Below, one piece after another: positions 34,465 to 45,550 of a stretch of 64,000 bases of DNA; positions within the stretch are counted from its first letter, which is position 1; each line of letters opens with the position of its first letter. Source of the DNA: Primula veris (Eukaryota; Streptophyta; Magnoliopsida; Ericales; Primulaceae). The notes beneath the pieces are model-generated. The model saw nothing but the letters and a program-made list of their open reading frames with translations, ran no database searches and had not been told where the DNA came from. The position numbers and the translations under genes are program-made. The stretch is taken from positions 28,900,402 through 28,964,401 of the forward strand of contig OY821750.1 of assembly GCA_963682055.1 (NCBI GenBank). Direction: 5' to 3'.

Positions 34465-37145
34465 CTAGATATCCCCGTCGCCATCTCCCTCATCCTCTTC
34501 GTCGGAGAGAGCTCGAGGAGTGAGGGGAACCACCTCTGGGATAGGAGCCGAGGGGACCGGAACGACGATGTTGTCCATGCTCCATACCGGATGGTCCGGT
34601 CCCGCCCTCAGAAAGGCAGCCGCCTCGGTCCACCCTTCGACATAGAAGGAATTGAATTCCTTCTGTGTCTTTTCAACCCAGGCTGCGTTTAGTTCGGCTT
34701 GAGCAGCTTGAACCGCAGCCTTCAGCTTATCAGCCGCCTTTACTTCGGCTTCTTTCAGAGCCGCCTCCGCTGCTTGAGCTCGCTCCTCAGCCCCCATCTT
34801 GGCCTTCACATCTTCGACCCTTTTCGCCTCGACCGTGGCATTGAGGCCTTCGGCTTTCTCCGCCCTGCTCTCGGCCTCCTCCGCCCTTTTTTGGGCCTCC
34901 TCCGACCTTTTCTGGGCCTCCTCCATGAGCTTCGCGTTAGCCTCGGCCTTACCGGCCCATGATCTCACCAGCTGGCCTTGGTGATAAACATATTGATTCA
35001 TCATTAAGTAGGCCTACGAGGGAAAAGGCAAAACACTTAGCAAAATATTTGGAAGAAACAATACGAAAGCATACAGCATAAAACAAAAATAGAGGGTTAC
35101 GTACCTGGGGAATCATGGCCATGGCCGATGTCATGGAGGATGCGAGGTCACGACCCCGATGGTCAGCCTCGACGCTTTGCTGCTGGAGTGCAGCCAAAGC
35201 TAGTAGCCCGGCGGACGGGTGAGCCTCCATTATGCTCTTTACCCCCGTCGCTGCCTTCACCTCCTCGGGTGTTTGCACTGGCATCCTATGGGTCGGTGAG
35301 ATGGCAGAGGCGGCAGAGGAGCTCGCGCTTTGAGTTGGGCCCAACGTCACTCTCGACCTCTCCGTCACCACAACCTCAGGCGAGCTGCCCCCCCCCCCCC
35401 CCCAGCCTTGGCTTTCTTCCCATCACGGAGGGGCTTCGTCCCCTCCACCTTTCTTTTCCCAAGCCGGGCCTTGCGGGCCTCCCGGTCAAGCCTGGTCTGA
35501 GCAGCCAAGTCAGCAGCAATATCGGCGCCAGACTGAGGCATGACAACCACTTCATCGTCCCTTGCGTCGACGACCTCCTTTTCTGTGGTCTCGGGCTCTA
35601 TGACCACCTCCTCTCCGACTACCTTCTCTGTCTCGACGGCCTCAAGCTCTATGATACCCTCCTCAGCCACAACCACTTCCCTCTCTCCCTCTCCATTACC
35701 CCCATCCGCGGCAGCATCTTCTTCATCTGCTTCCTCCTCCTCGTCAGAACGAACCACCTGTACAGGCCAAAAAAAAAAAAAAAAAAAAAAAAGTTAGAAA
35801 AATCAACAAAATCTAGCTAAGTGTCAAATGATGTAAAGAACATGGAATGACTTAGACTTACTCTGGTCCGCGAGGTACCCAAGCTCGGCCCTGTAAGCTC
35901 TTCGCCCACGAGGCTATCTTCGAGGTGAGAGGGACTCCTCACAACGGGCTCTCTGGAGCTAAGAGGAACGATCTCCTTCAAAGGGTTCCCATGTTGGTCT
36001 ATATAGCACCGGGTGCCGTCCGGCCCCTCCCTATAATTGAGGATGGTCCCATCCGGACGTACCTCCCATTTTACCCCGGCAGAGGCAGGAGCAAAAGACG
36101 TCACAGTCATAACCTTCCTCGACCTGCTGCTGCTCGACTTTGCCTTGGGCTTCGCCGCCACCTTCTTCGCCACGGGCCCTGTCACGGCCTCGGTTTCAGC
36201 CGCTTTAGGAGGGAGGGTGGACTCCAACCCATTCTCTTTCTCCCATCTCTCTCGGGAGTACCCCACAGGACAGAAGGTCCTGTGGGGCCAAATGAATTCG
36301 TTCCCCTTGCAGGTTGTTGGGGAACCACAAGTTAGGAGACGCTCCGCATCGCGCGCCCCAGCGTCGGTCCCGTTGGGACCCCACCAGTTCAGAGCCACCT
36401 CCAAGGACTCAGTATTGGGCTCACCCAGGCCCCGAAGCTTAGAGGCCACTGTGGCCTTGTTCTCTTTGGTGCTTAGCACCCTCCCCGGCCTGGAAGGGAG
36501 TATCAGGTCGGTCCGGTGGAGCCAATGGCCTTCCACCACGATCACATCTTGGGTATAGCCCCGATTAGAATCGGAGTTACCCGTGATCAACTGATTGTAA
36601 GCACGGCACCTTAAGTAAGGCTGCCTGCTCTTGGATTGGGAGCTTGGCTCGGTCTGCAGGAATTCGTAGCAGGCCAAGAGCTCCCTAAGCCCTAATGGTT
36701 CTGGCAGGGCCGGGCCCAACAACACATTCAGGGCCTCCATCCCGGCGCAGATACGGTGCGCCTGGAGGGGCCACTGGCATGGAAGAGTCTGCATCCAAGC
36801 GCACAACTCTGCCAGCAGCTCCGGGATGGGGAGGTGGGTACCCCCATAGAGGAGAGTAGAGAGAGAGAGGGTTACCATGTCGTTGGGACGGGCCACTATG
36901 CCGTTCACTTCATCGACACTCTCACATCTCCGGAGTTTGAACTCCTCTCCGATCCCGCAGAGTTCTCAGAATTCGTTGAGGTCAGGCCCGTGTAGCCTCA
37001 CCATTATGCTGCTGTCGTTCCCCTCCACGGACAGGGTCGGATCGAGAACCATCGGACGGAACGGCAGAGCGTTCGCTGCTACGGCCAGGCGCCGTGGTTG
37101 CGGAGCGACCATCGGGCCCTTTCCGGCTCCATGAATTATAACCAT
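34465..37145 (-). pseudogene. spliced antisense accessory gene of element A (gypsy-type 'putative transposon' N-domain, coiled-coil C-part)
   Basis: Minus-strand reading gives exon 1 37145-35862 (428 codons), exon 2 35757-35105 and exon 3 35013-34465. The donors GTAAGT and GTACGT and their AG acceptors are all in phase 0. Exon 1 has TLLYGGTHLPIPELLAELC and a following segment resembling the plant 'putative gypsy type transposon' domain (PF04195). Exon 2 is acidic. Exon 3 is a long Ala/Glu/Lys coiled coil (EEAQKRAEEAESRAEKAE) ending in an acidic tail DGDGDI. Breaks: TGA at 36966-36968 in exon 1, and a one-base shift at a 16-base C run (35388-35403) in exon 2. Antisense frames between pol and LTR are known in Tat elements such as Grande; their function is unknown. 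Confidence 0.7.
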
Positions 37146-37248
37146 TGTGGTGGGAAATTTGTAAAAAAATTCGTTAAGTGAAGAGGAGATGGTTTGCTAT
37201 AGAAATCTAGAAAGAGAAGTAGAAAGTGAAAAATGAATTTCACTGAGG

Positions 37249-37260
37249 GTATTTATAGGC
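37249..37260 (-). promoter_or_regulatory. TATA box of the antisense gene in element A
   Basis: The minus strand reads CCTATAAATACCC here, about 105 bases before the antisense ATG at 37145. The core TATAAATACCC is the same as in the element's own LTR TATA box. Confidence 0.6.
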
Positions 37261-37648
37261 CCCTAATGGAAGGTGAAAAGACATTTACCAGAAGGTGAAA
37301 AGGCAGAACGGCTCATTACACAAACTCCCACAAATGACAGCCGCCACTCAACCCACGCCTTCCACGTGTACAGCAAGGAGAGGTCGTCTGCCAAGTGTCA
37401 CCCTTCAGCCGTTTTGGCATTAATGACATTGAAGAAACCGAAAAGACAGAGGCGGCGCCTCATAATTGCAAAACTGGCATGCTCCACGTGTAAGAGATCC
37501 ATGAATGGTTGAACACGTATCAAGAGACGAGTCACGCCGAGGTGCCTCTAGACAGCCAAATATGAAGACAGAATGACCGGAGCCCCCGTAAAGTGAGGAA
37601 GGTACTCACCGACATTGTCACTAACGACGACTCCGGACAGGGAGCTAT

Positions 37649-38340
37649 TGGCGAGGGAATGTCAATGTCCCCTCGTCCGGACCGATATCACCACGGAAAC
37701 GAACAAACCGGGGCCCTATATAGTGGATGTCTCACCACCCCGGCTCATTACCAAACGGGGTGAAGCTAGGCCGGCCCAAAGAAGCGTATCGAGTACGCTT
37801 CACCAATTAATGCTGCTGCTCCCCTGGGGGACCCTCCTGGCGTTTCATCGACGTGGCCCAATCACAGGTCACCTCCCTGTGGGCCCCGGAAGAGGACAGT
37901 ACCCTTGTCAGAGCCATGAATGACCTAACGCCGTTGGATCAACATCTTACAGTACAGTGATCCAATGGCTAATACACCTCTGATCACACTATAAATACCC
38001 CCTCTAATACCACTAAGAGGGGGACACAAATACTGAGAGGAGAGATAAAGCTTAAACAACCCGGACCCCCAGAACACTGCCTGTACCATCCGATACTACG
38101 ACCCGTAACCGGCCCGGTCCCTCACTCTTAATTATATTCCTACTTTCAGTTAACACCGATACTGACTTGATCGTTGGAGAGGGAAAACCTGGTACCAACC
38201 CCGGGCCCCTGTTTGTTTCTTGCGCAGGCACGAAGGCCACCTCGTCACCATAGCCGACGTAAATCACCCCGGATACCTCGGAAGATCGGAGCCGACGCGA
38301 ATTGAGTAAGCCGAGCTTGGGAAGAAAATCAGGCTCGCCA
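37649..38340 (+). repeat. 3' LTR of element A
   Basis: It has the same length and ends as the 5' LTR and is followed by the TTATG target duplication (38341-38345). The polypurine tract in front is weak (GGACAGGGAGC). Confidence 0.95.
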
Positions 38341-38345
38341 TTATG

Positions 38346-39430
38346 CACCGACATAATATTACAAGATTCCAAGGAATTTTAACTATCATTTTTCACAACT
38401 CAAATATCGTTTTAACTGTTCCTATAAGAGCTAGCATTGCAGGGGTCTCGAACCATACTTTTTCCTTAAATTTTGATAAACTTTACTAAAATGTGATTAA
38501 TTTTCTTTCTCTAACACCTTCATTATTTCTTATAAGCAGTAATATTATTAATATCGTGTATATTTTACATTACATGTAAACGCACCTTTATATATACTTT
38601 ATATGGTCAACATTTGGGTAAGCAACAAGTAAACAATATTTTATATATGGTGAGGGCCCGGGTTTAAAATATATTTTTTAATTATCTTATTTGGAAAAAT
38701 ACAGTGATTATTTACGAAATTTGATAATTTTAAAGTGAAAAACAGAAAATTTTAGAAAAAAACAGATAATATGATTTGAACGCCTAACATTTCACTATTT
38801 TAAAACCAATTTTACCACTACACCAACAATTTTTTTGTTTAATTAGGAGGCTATCAATATATATATTTAAAAAAAAATTAAATTACAAATAAAATAAAAT
38901 AAAAAAATGAAAATCACAGTCGGGTGACCATGGCCACCCCCAGTCAACCCCTGAATCCGCCCCAGCATATGATAATATTTCAATCAAATCAAATCAGAAT
39001 ATCTTATGCAATATATTTTTCTTCTAATAATTTATTTTCTCAAATTTTAAAAAACCCAAATTGTTTTCTTACATTTCTCTCATCTACTTTTTCAATTTTC
39101 TCTCGCATGTATATATATTAAATAACAAAATAAAAATAAAAAAGAATATAAAATGAAAAAAAAGAAAGGAAAAAAAAAGGTGAAAATTTATATAAATGTA
39201 AAATAGTCATGTAAAACGAAAAAAGTCATGTTTTTATTCAAAATAGTATAGGGAATTTATAAGGGAAGGCCAGTAGAGTGCTTGCTCTAATAAGACCTCG
39301 TAATCCAATTTCTCCTCCTAAAATGTTGATTTCGGGATTAACAATTCGCTTTGAATCATGAGCTGGTTTTTCCGTTTTTGAAGAAAGAGAAAATAAACAA
39401 TACAAATTAGATTGAACCAATTTAATATCA
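38346..39430. other. host sequence between elements A and B, with an exon-like open stretch
   Basis: Most of it is AT-rich without genes. On the minus strand 39435-39238 is open for 66 codons (…LVQSNLYCLFSLSSK… and GGEIGLRGLIRASTLLAFP). Across element B the same frame continues in the host sequence on the other side (51396-51375), where a TTAG acceptor-like site precedes it. It looks like a fragment of an exon split by element B. I do not recognise the protein. Confidence 0.35.
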
Positions 39431-39435
39431 GAATC

Positions 39436-39529
39436 TGATAGAACATAAAAATTAGACCCGAATATTCTATTCGGGTAATAATCAACCCACTTTATAAATG
39501 GGTATCCAACGCTTAAATGGGTCGTCTCA
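39436..39529 (+). repeat. 5' LTR stub of element B (94 bp)
   Basis: It is identical over 94 bases to 50800-50893, the first part of the 3' LTR, and is preceded by the GAATC target duplication. It ends at the deletion junction after GGGTCGTCTCA. Confidence 0.85.
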
Positions 39530-40624
39530 TAGATTGAGCTACAACTGCCGGTCTTGGAGGAAATCCACGAAAGATCCTGCGGAGCACACATCAAAGGGTG
39601 ATCCCTTGCAAACAAGGCAGTGACCCAAGGATATTGGTGGCCCTATATCAAGCGAGACGCCGATGCGTACGTCCAACGTTGCGACAAGTGCCAACGATTC
39701 GCCAAGATACCACGGCTCCCTTCATCTATGATGACCCCGGTGTCGGCACCATGGCCGTTCGCTCAATGGGCAATTGATTTGGTCGGTAAACTCCCAAGAG
39801 CACCTGGGAGTGTGGAATATCTGATCGTCGCGACGGATTATTTCACCAAATGGGTCGAAGCTAAACCCCTCCGAGAAATCAAAGCCAGCAACGTCAAACA
39901 ATTCATTTGGGAATACATCATAACTAGGTTCGGTATACCATACGCTATCGTCGCCGACAACGGAACCCAGTTCAAAGATGCCAATTTACAGCTGTGGTAC
40001 GAGGAACTCGGTATCCGAAAATTCTATTCGACGCCGACATACCCACAAGGAAATGGGCAAGCCGAAGTGTCAAACCGAACAATATTAGACGGCATCAAGA
40101 CCACCCTTGAACAAGCAAAGGGGAGGTGGCCCGAGCGGCTACTCAACGTTTTATGGTCGTGCCGAACTACACCCAAAACGGGCACCAAGGAAACCCCGTT
40201 TAGCTTAGCATACGGTGTTGAGGCCATCATACCGACAGAGATCGGGCTACCCACGCTCCGAACAACGTTGGTCGAGCAGGGAAACAATGAACAAAGAATG
40301 AGAGAAGAGCTCGACATGATAGACGAGAAACGAGAGATAGCGGCCCTTACCCTAGCTAAGTACCAACAAAGCGTGAAGCAAGCCTATGACAAGAGAGTAA
40401 AAGGGTCCAAAGAATTCATGGTAGGAGACCTGGTGCTGCGACGAGTGACGGTCTATACCCGCAACGAAATACATGGCAAACTAAGCCCTACCTGGGAAGG
40501 CCCATACGAAATCGTCAAGCAAACAAGTCCAGTCTCTTACAAAATCAAAAGCGTCCTGTTCGCCAACAGCCGAGGGGAAAAGAATTCTTGGAATGTGGCT
40601 AACCTAAAGAAGTACTACGTATAG
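39530..40624 (+). pseudogene. integrase of element B (Tat type)
   Basis: The frame begins at the deletion junction with LEEIHERSCGAHIKG, then a TGA at 39599-39601 where SLA is normally preceded by Arg. It stays open to 40624. Zinc-finger remnants (CDKCQRF), the SAPWPFAQWAIDLVGKLP, VADNGTQFKD and YPQGNGQAEVSNRTILDGI motifs (the three catalytic acidic residues) and the tail SWNVANLKKYYV are all present. Apart from the stop the core looks intact. It has diverged strongly from the integrase of element A. Confidence 0.88.
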
Positions 40625-40724
40625 GCAATCCTCCGAATACAAGTACAGGTGCTACCTTACCCTTCTTGCTTAATGGCATTATCTTTCGTCTCTTGAATGA
40701 ATAAAATATATTATCATGCTGTCT

Positions 40725-41492
40725 ACTAATACTATGAAATTCCCAACATGGCCGAAGTGCCTAGGAATACTATGAAATTCCGTAAATGGCGTGTTACCGA
40801 AGGAACGCCTAGGAATACTATGAAATTCCCAACATGGCCGAAGTGCCTAGGAATACTATGAAATTCCCAACATGGCCGAAGTGCCTAGGAATACTATGAA
40901 ATTCCGTAAATGGCGTGTTACCGAAGGAACGCCTAGGAATACTATGAAATTCCCAACATGGCCGAAGTGCCTAGGAATACTATGAAATTCCCAACATGGC
41001 CGAAGTGCCTAGGAATACTATGAAATTCCGTAAATGGCGTGTTACCGAAGGAACGCCTAGGAATACTATGAAATTCCCAACATGGCCTAAGTGCCTAGGA
41101 ATACTATGAAATTCCCAACATGGCCGAAGTGCCTAGGAATACTATGAAATTCCGTAAATGGCGTGTTACCGAAGGAACGCCTAGGAATACTATGAAATTC
41201 CCAACATGGCCGAAGTGCCTAGGAATACTATGAAATTCCGTAAATGGCGTGTTACCGAAGGAACGCCTAGGAATACTATGAAATTCCCAACATGGCCGAA
41301 GTGCCTAGGAATACTATGAAATTCCCAACATGGCCGAAGTGCCTAGGAATACTATGAAATTCCGTAAATGGCGTGTTACCGAAGGAACGCCTAGGAATAC
41401 TATGAAATTCCCAACATGGCCGAAGTGCCTAGGAATACTATGAAATTCCCTAAATGGCGTGTTTTCAAAGGAACGCCTAGGAATACTATGAA
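40725..41492 (+). repeat. composite 38/48-bp tandem array after integrase of element B
   Basis: Two unit types share GAATACTATGAAATTCC at the start and CCTAG at the end. Type a (38 bp) carries CAACATGGCCGAAGTG and type b (48 bp) carries GTAAATGGCGTGTTACCGAA. They alternate as a-b or a-a-b over about 18 units and end with a degenerate b unit near 41480. The position, directly after pol, matches the 79-bp array of element A, but the sequence is unrelated. Confidence 0.95.
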
Positions 41493-41703
41493 ATTCATAT
41501 GCAGGTACAATGCAAGGAATTATTCAGCTCCACATTACGGCGGCGATACAATACAAATTGGCTAAAACAATGAAGGAGAATCAATCTAAACAACGAAATA
41601 TCAACAAGAAGCATCTCCAAAACAGGAATAAAGAAATAACATAAATAGTCCTCGCCCGCATTACGGAGGCAACGAGAAGATCATCGACACTAAAGAGACT
41701 CAT

Positions 41704-42342
41704 TTAAGAAGAGCTACTGCTGGAGGAGCACGACGGTAATTGACCGAGCTCAATCTCTTCGTCATCCGTCGTTGTGTACCCATCAGACTCATCACCATCA
41801 GAACGCTCCTCAGAAATGAGGGCATCAAAATTGGTCGTATGAGCTCCAACACAAGTCAGCGTCTGAAGCCGCGCGTTGAACTCGGCTTCTTTCGCGAACT
41901 CGTGAGCATCCGAGGCCGCTTTACGGCGATCATCGTCAAAGGAGAGATTACGGCGAGCTTCGATCATAGCCGCGGAAGCATCGTATCTGGCACGGGACAA
42001 ACGGAAATACTTCACCAACACGTTGGCCTTGGTCACAAGCAACTTTAATTTGCCAAAGTACTTGTCCTTTGCATGCCAATATCGATCCAAACGATGCTCC
42101 TGAACCTCAACAGTATGCTCGGCACGACGAACGTATTCTCGAAAAGAGGCCGCCTGGGTTTTCAGCTTGGTCCGCAGTCGAGCACATTGGTCGGTCAATT
42201 TGACATTTTTGCCCATCAAAACAATGTAGGGCCACTTGTCAGGCACCTCACTAGCCGCACCAGATGAGACCTCGTCCCGGGCAGCACCAGTAGGTCATAA
42301 CCCTGGGTTAACTAGGCATGGAGAACCAGCCTGGTGTGACAT
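41704..42342 (-). pseudogene. antisense coiled-coil gene of element B, one internal stop
   Basis: Reading from an ATG at 42342 (MSHQAGSPCLVNPGL), a TGA at codon 16 interrupts the frame. It then runs without break to 41704 (about 212 codons). The middle is helical and basic with repeated Arg/Glu/Lys heptads (KLKTQAASFREYVRRAEHT). The end is strongly acidic and closes in a run of seven Ser. Upstream on the minus strand is a TATAGGCAC acceptor-like sequence, so it may instead be a downstream exon. No known catalytic motif is visible. Confidence 0.45.
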
Positions 42343-42467
42343 AGTAGCATGTGCCTATAAAAAAAAAGGGGGGAGAAGAATGAGAAGAGATGAATATACA
42401 AAAAAAAAAAAAAAAAAATAAATTTATACAAGCTACAAATAAAACGACAAAACAAGCTACTCTATCA

Positions 42468-43040
42468 TTAATCCGACAACCCCTCAACAGACGCCGAGGT
42501 CTCTACTACATCGGCAAAATGAATATCTCGCAATGAATTAATTTGCGTCCCCAAACGCTTACGAATGACCGCCTCGATTCGGTTCAAGGCAACAGTGGTT
42601 TCAGTTACCCCGGCCTTCGCATCAACCATGCGCTCTGCCCGGGACACACCACTCATTCCTTTTACATGCTCCATCACCTCTAAAGCGCGAGCTCGGGCCC
42701 AATACGCTTTGGCAAAGGATAGCAGCAGGTCCGCGTCCTCGAAAACGGCCCCAAGGACCAAGTTCAAGCTCGTCACACGACCTCGGGCTTCATCACGAGA
42801 ACGTCGTAGGGCACCGAGAAGTTCCTTCGCTTTACCCTTATTTGCCGTATAATGGGCGGTCTTTTTACTAAATTTCTCTCCCAAATCACGTAACCGAATC
42901 GCCAAGTTGGAAATATGAATATTCAGACCCTCGATTTCCTGACAAGCACAAGTCAATTTCGCGGTAAGGGACGCCTTAGATATTTCCAAATCTTCTATTA
43001 CGTCACCTACACTACGACTAGGCGAGGTCCAGACCACCAT
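42468..43040 (-). CDS. antisense helical protein of element B (190 aa), function unknown
   Basis: The frame runs from ATG 43040 to the stop at 42468. The sequence is Ala/Glu/Arg/Leu-rich and predicted by eye to be largely coiled coil (DVIEDLEISKASLTAKLTCA, ALRRSRDEARGRVTS). TTGTCAG directly upstream on the minus strand resembles a splice acceptor, so an upstream exon is possible. I do not recognise a family. It lies between the spliced antisense gene and the 41704-42342 gene, all in the same orientation. Confidence 0.45.
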   Translation of the reverse strand: MVVWTSPSRSVGDVIEDLEISKASLTAKLTCACQEIEGLNIHISNLAIRLRDLGEKFSKKTAHYTANKGKAKELLGALRRSRDEARGRVTSLNLVLGAVFEDADLLLSFAKAYWARARALEVMEHVKGMSGVSRAERMVDAKAGVTETTVALNRIEAVIRKRLGTQINSLRDIHFADVVETSASVEGLSD

Positions 43041-43267
43041 GGCAAGGGGTTATTTGGTACCTGACAATATTTTGTTTTCACATCCTTCAAAATATGACGA
43101 CCATCAAAAGAAATTAACCCAAGAAAGACCAACAGAAAGAAAACACAGCACCTATATTATCACTTTCCCAAAAGAATCTGTTTCTAGATACACAAGAGAC
43201 TAAACCACACAAAAAAAAACACAACAAAAACAACAAAAATATACTATACATACTGCTAGAAAGATAG

Positions 43268-45550
43268 TCAAGGTTCCACCTGAGGAGATACTGGTGGGGG
43301 AACAACAGTAGCATCCGGTCGAGGAGTGGACGGGGCCGACATAGAGTGATGACGCAGCGCTGTCGAAATTGTCTGTCCCGGCAGCCGAGGAAGCTCCTCT
43401 TGACGAAGATTCGCCCAGTCTAAGGGTTTCGGCGGTGCACCATGCGGACACGGATACACCAACTCCGACCACGCCCTATCCGACAAAGGAACATTCGCGA
43501 AATTGAGCGCCCACACATGAGCACAGTATACAGAGAAGTTGGCCATCATTGCTAACTTTGTCCGCTCCTCCGCGTGTGCCGTTTTCAGGGCAGTCACCTT
43601 AGCCCTTTCGGCTTCCACGTCCTCTGCCAGGAGCAAGTTCTCCTCCTCTAGTTCGCCGTACCTAACGACCATGCTCTCTTTTTCCGCCTTCAATTTATCG
43701 ACATCCTCGGTCAGGTGCAGAAAGTCCATCGACAGCTTGTCATAATTCTCGCCCAGGGTTTTATTCTCGGCGACCAATTTCTCTTTCTCGACCTCGAAAG
43801 CCGCAAGCAGATCCTTTATCTTCTGCTCGTTCTCCTCGACTATGGCGTTCTTCTCGGCCACCAGCTTCTTTTTCTCAGCCCCTAGAGCTCCCAGCTGATC
43901 CCGTAGCGCCACGGTACTCAAGGCAATCTGCACTTCAACACATTAGATTTCAAATAGAATACAAGTACCAGACCTATATAACGAAATACGAGCATCATGG
44001 TATATATTACGAAATAAGCGTCCCACATACCCTCAGCGCATCCGCGTGGGCCTGCTCTATAACTGACATTGTAGGTTGAGCAGCTAGTCTTTCTGCATCC
44101 TTGAACGCAAGGGGTTTCAGAGCCGTATACCCCATCTTCAAGGTTCGCGGTTGCTCCAGCAGCTCACCCCCACATCGGTCAATGTAACGGGTCATTGCAA
44201 CACCGTCAACCAACACCTTCTCGGATCCGTCGAGAGCCTCATCCTCGACACCCGTCACAACATCCCCGGCAATCTCTTCGCCGCCTTCCATATCCACTTC
44301 CTCGACCGCCTCCTTCTCTGGAGCATTAGTCTCAGGGGTCCTGCGCTCGATTACATCCTCTGTACGGATGGGCGAGATACCAGACAGGTCCAACACGGCC
44401 TCGGAAAGGACAGGCGAGACCGCAGGCAGGGTCATCGTCTCCTTCCCCATAGCCACCAGCATGTTGATATGTCCGAACAGGCTATCGATCGACCCCTGAA
44501 ACACAATAATACCCATCGACCGGGCAGGAGCGAGGGTAACCAATGGAGAAGTCAGTAGCTGAAACAAGATAACTAATAAAGCAAAGCACTAGCGAACAAA
44601 CCGATAACCAAAAGACAAGAAAATCATAATACATATACACATACCTCGCCCGACGCAGAGGCATCCTCGGCGGTATCCCCTTCGGCGGCAGCAACCGCCC
44701 CCTCGCTCGAGCCAACGATATCAGCCTCCTCGGTAACCGATGTATCGGTTCCCCTGGCCCTCTTCGTTACTCCACCAACAGGGTCAGACGCATGACGCTT
44801 AGACCGAACGAGCTTCTTCCCGAGCCGAGCAGCACTTCGTGCCCGGACCACTTTCAAGAACTCCTCCTCGGGCTCTTTGGGGATCTCGGGCACAGGATTC
44901 CCCTTAGTCACCGACCCCATAGGGTACCCGAGCAGCATCGGAGCAGTACGACTCGCCGGATCCAGCGTCGGTCCCGGCCCCCACCATTTCCAAAGAGCTA
45001 ACAGAGCCTCTACATTGGGAGCGCCGAGGTCGGGCATAGTGGGAGCGTTGGTGGCCGGTCCAGGAATCTGGTGTCCCGGACAGCCCCATTCACCAGAAGC
45101 TATCACGATACCAAGATTGCGCTCTTTGTTGGTATCCGGCAAACCGATAACAAGCCGGCAATAGGACCGCTGGGTTTTCAGATACGAGCTGCGACGCTCA
45201 AAGCTCAGACTGTAGACTCCAAAGACGTCCTTCAATTCAATCGGTATTCCGGCCAACTCCGATAACCTTTGAATACCGTTCAGAGTCCGGTAACCATTTA
45301 AGGCCAGTTGGGCTGGAGCAATCTGGACGGCCTCAAAGAACGACGCCACCCAGTTTGTAAAAGGAAGTCGAAGACCCCCAGTAAAAAATGCCGACGAGCG
45401 CACAACCACCTCGCCGGCAGGAACAAATCCCAGCACCTCCTCGTCAGAAATAGGAAGCCGAATATGTATGTTGTCAGGTATTCCGGCAAGCTCTTTAAAA
45501 TCCTTTTCCACGAATGTGCCAACTTGGGCCACACTTTGGGTCAGAATTTC
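43268..45550 (-). CDS. main spliced antisense gene of element B (PF04195-like N-domain, coiled-coil C-part)
   Basis: Minus-strand exons 45550-44645 (302 codons), 44558-44031 (176) and 43927-43268 (219 plus stop) join in phase 0 with GTATGT donors and AG acceptors, with no internal stop. The first part (SSAFFTGGLRLPFTNWVASF, then IAPAQLALNGYRTLNGI) fits the plant 'putative gypsy type transposon' domain PF04195. A basic segment (KRHASDP) follows, then an acidic middle. The last exon is a long coiled coil (EKKKLVAEKNAIVEENEQK). The true first exon lies upstream of 45550 and was not resolved. The domain order and three-exon layout match the antisense gene of element A. Its role in the retrotransposon is unknown. 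Confidence 0.65.

Larger units (their letters stand above)
27277..38340 (+). mobile_element. element A: full-length Ty3/gypsy retrotransposon, Tat/Retand type (11,064 bp)
   Basis: Two 692-bp LTRs (27277-27968 and 37649-38340) start TGGCGAG and end CTCGCCA, and the element is flanked by TTATG (27272-27276 and 38341-38345). The order is LTR, primer site, gag, protease, RT, RNase H, a second RNase H, integrase, tandem repeats, antisense gene, LTR. A second RNase H-like domain and an extra antisense frame after pol are known marks of the Tat clade. I count about five differences between the LTRs by eye, so insertion was recent. Pol is nevertheless broken by two frameshifts and a stop, so this copy would need proteins supplied in trans. 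Confidence 0.95.

Noticed and set aside
39238..39615. Plastid-derived insertion
   Set aside because: I could not match the translated sequence to a plastid gene, and part of the 125-codon frame is the LTR stub and integrase antisense.
40725..41492. CRISPR-like regular repeats
   Set aside because: Units are contiguous, with no unique spacers, and lie in a plant retrotransposon.
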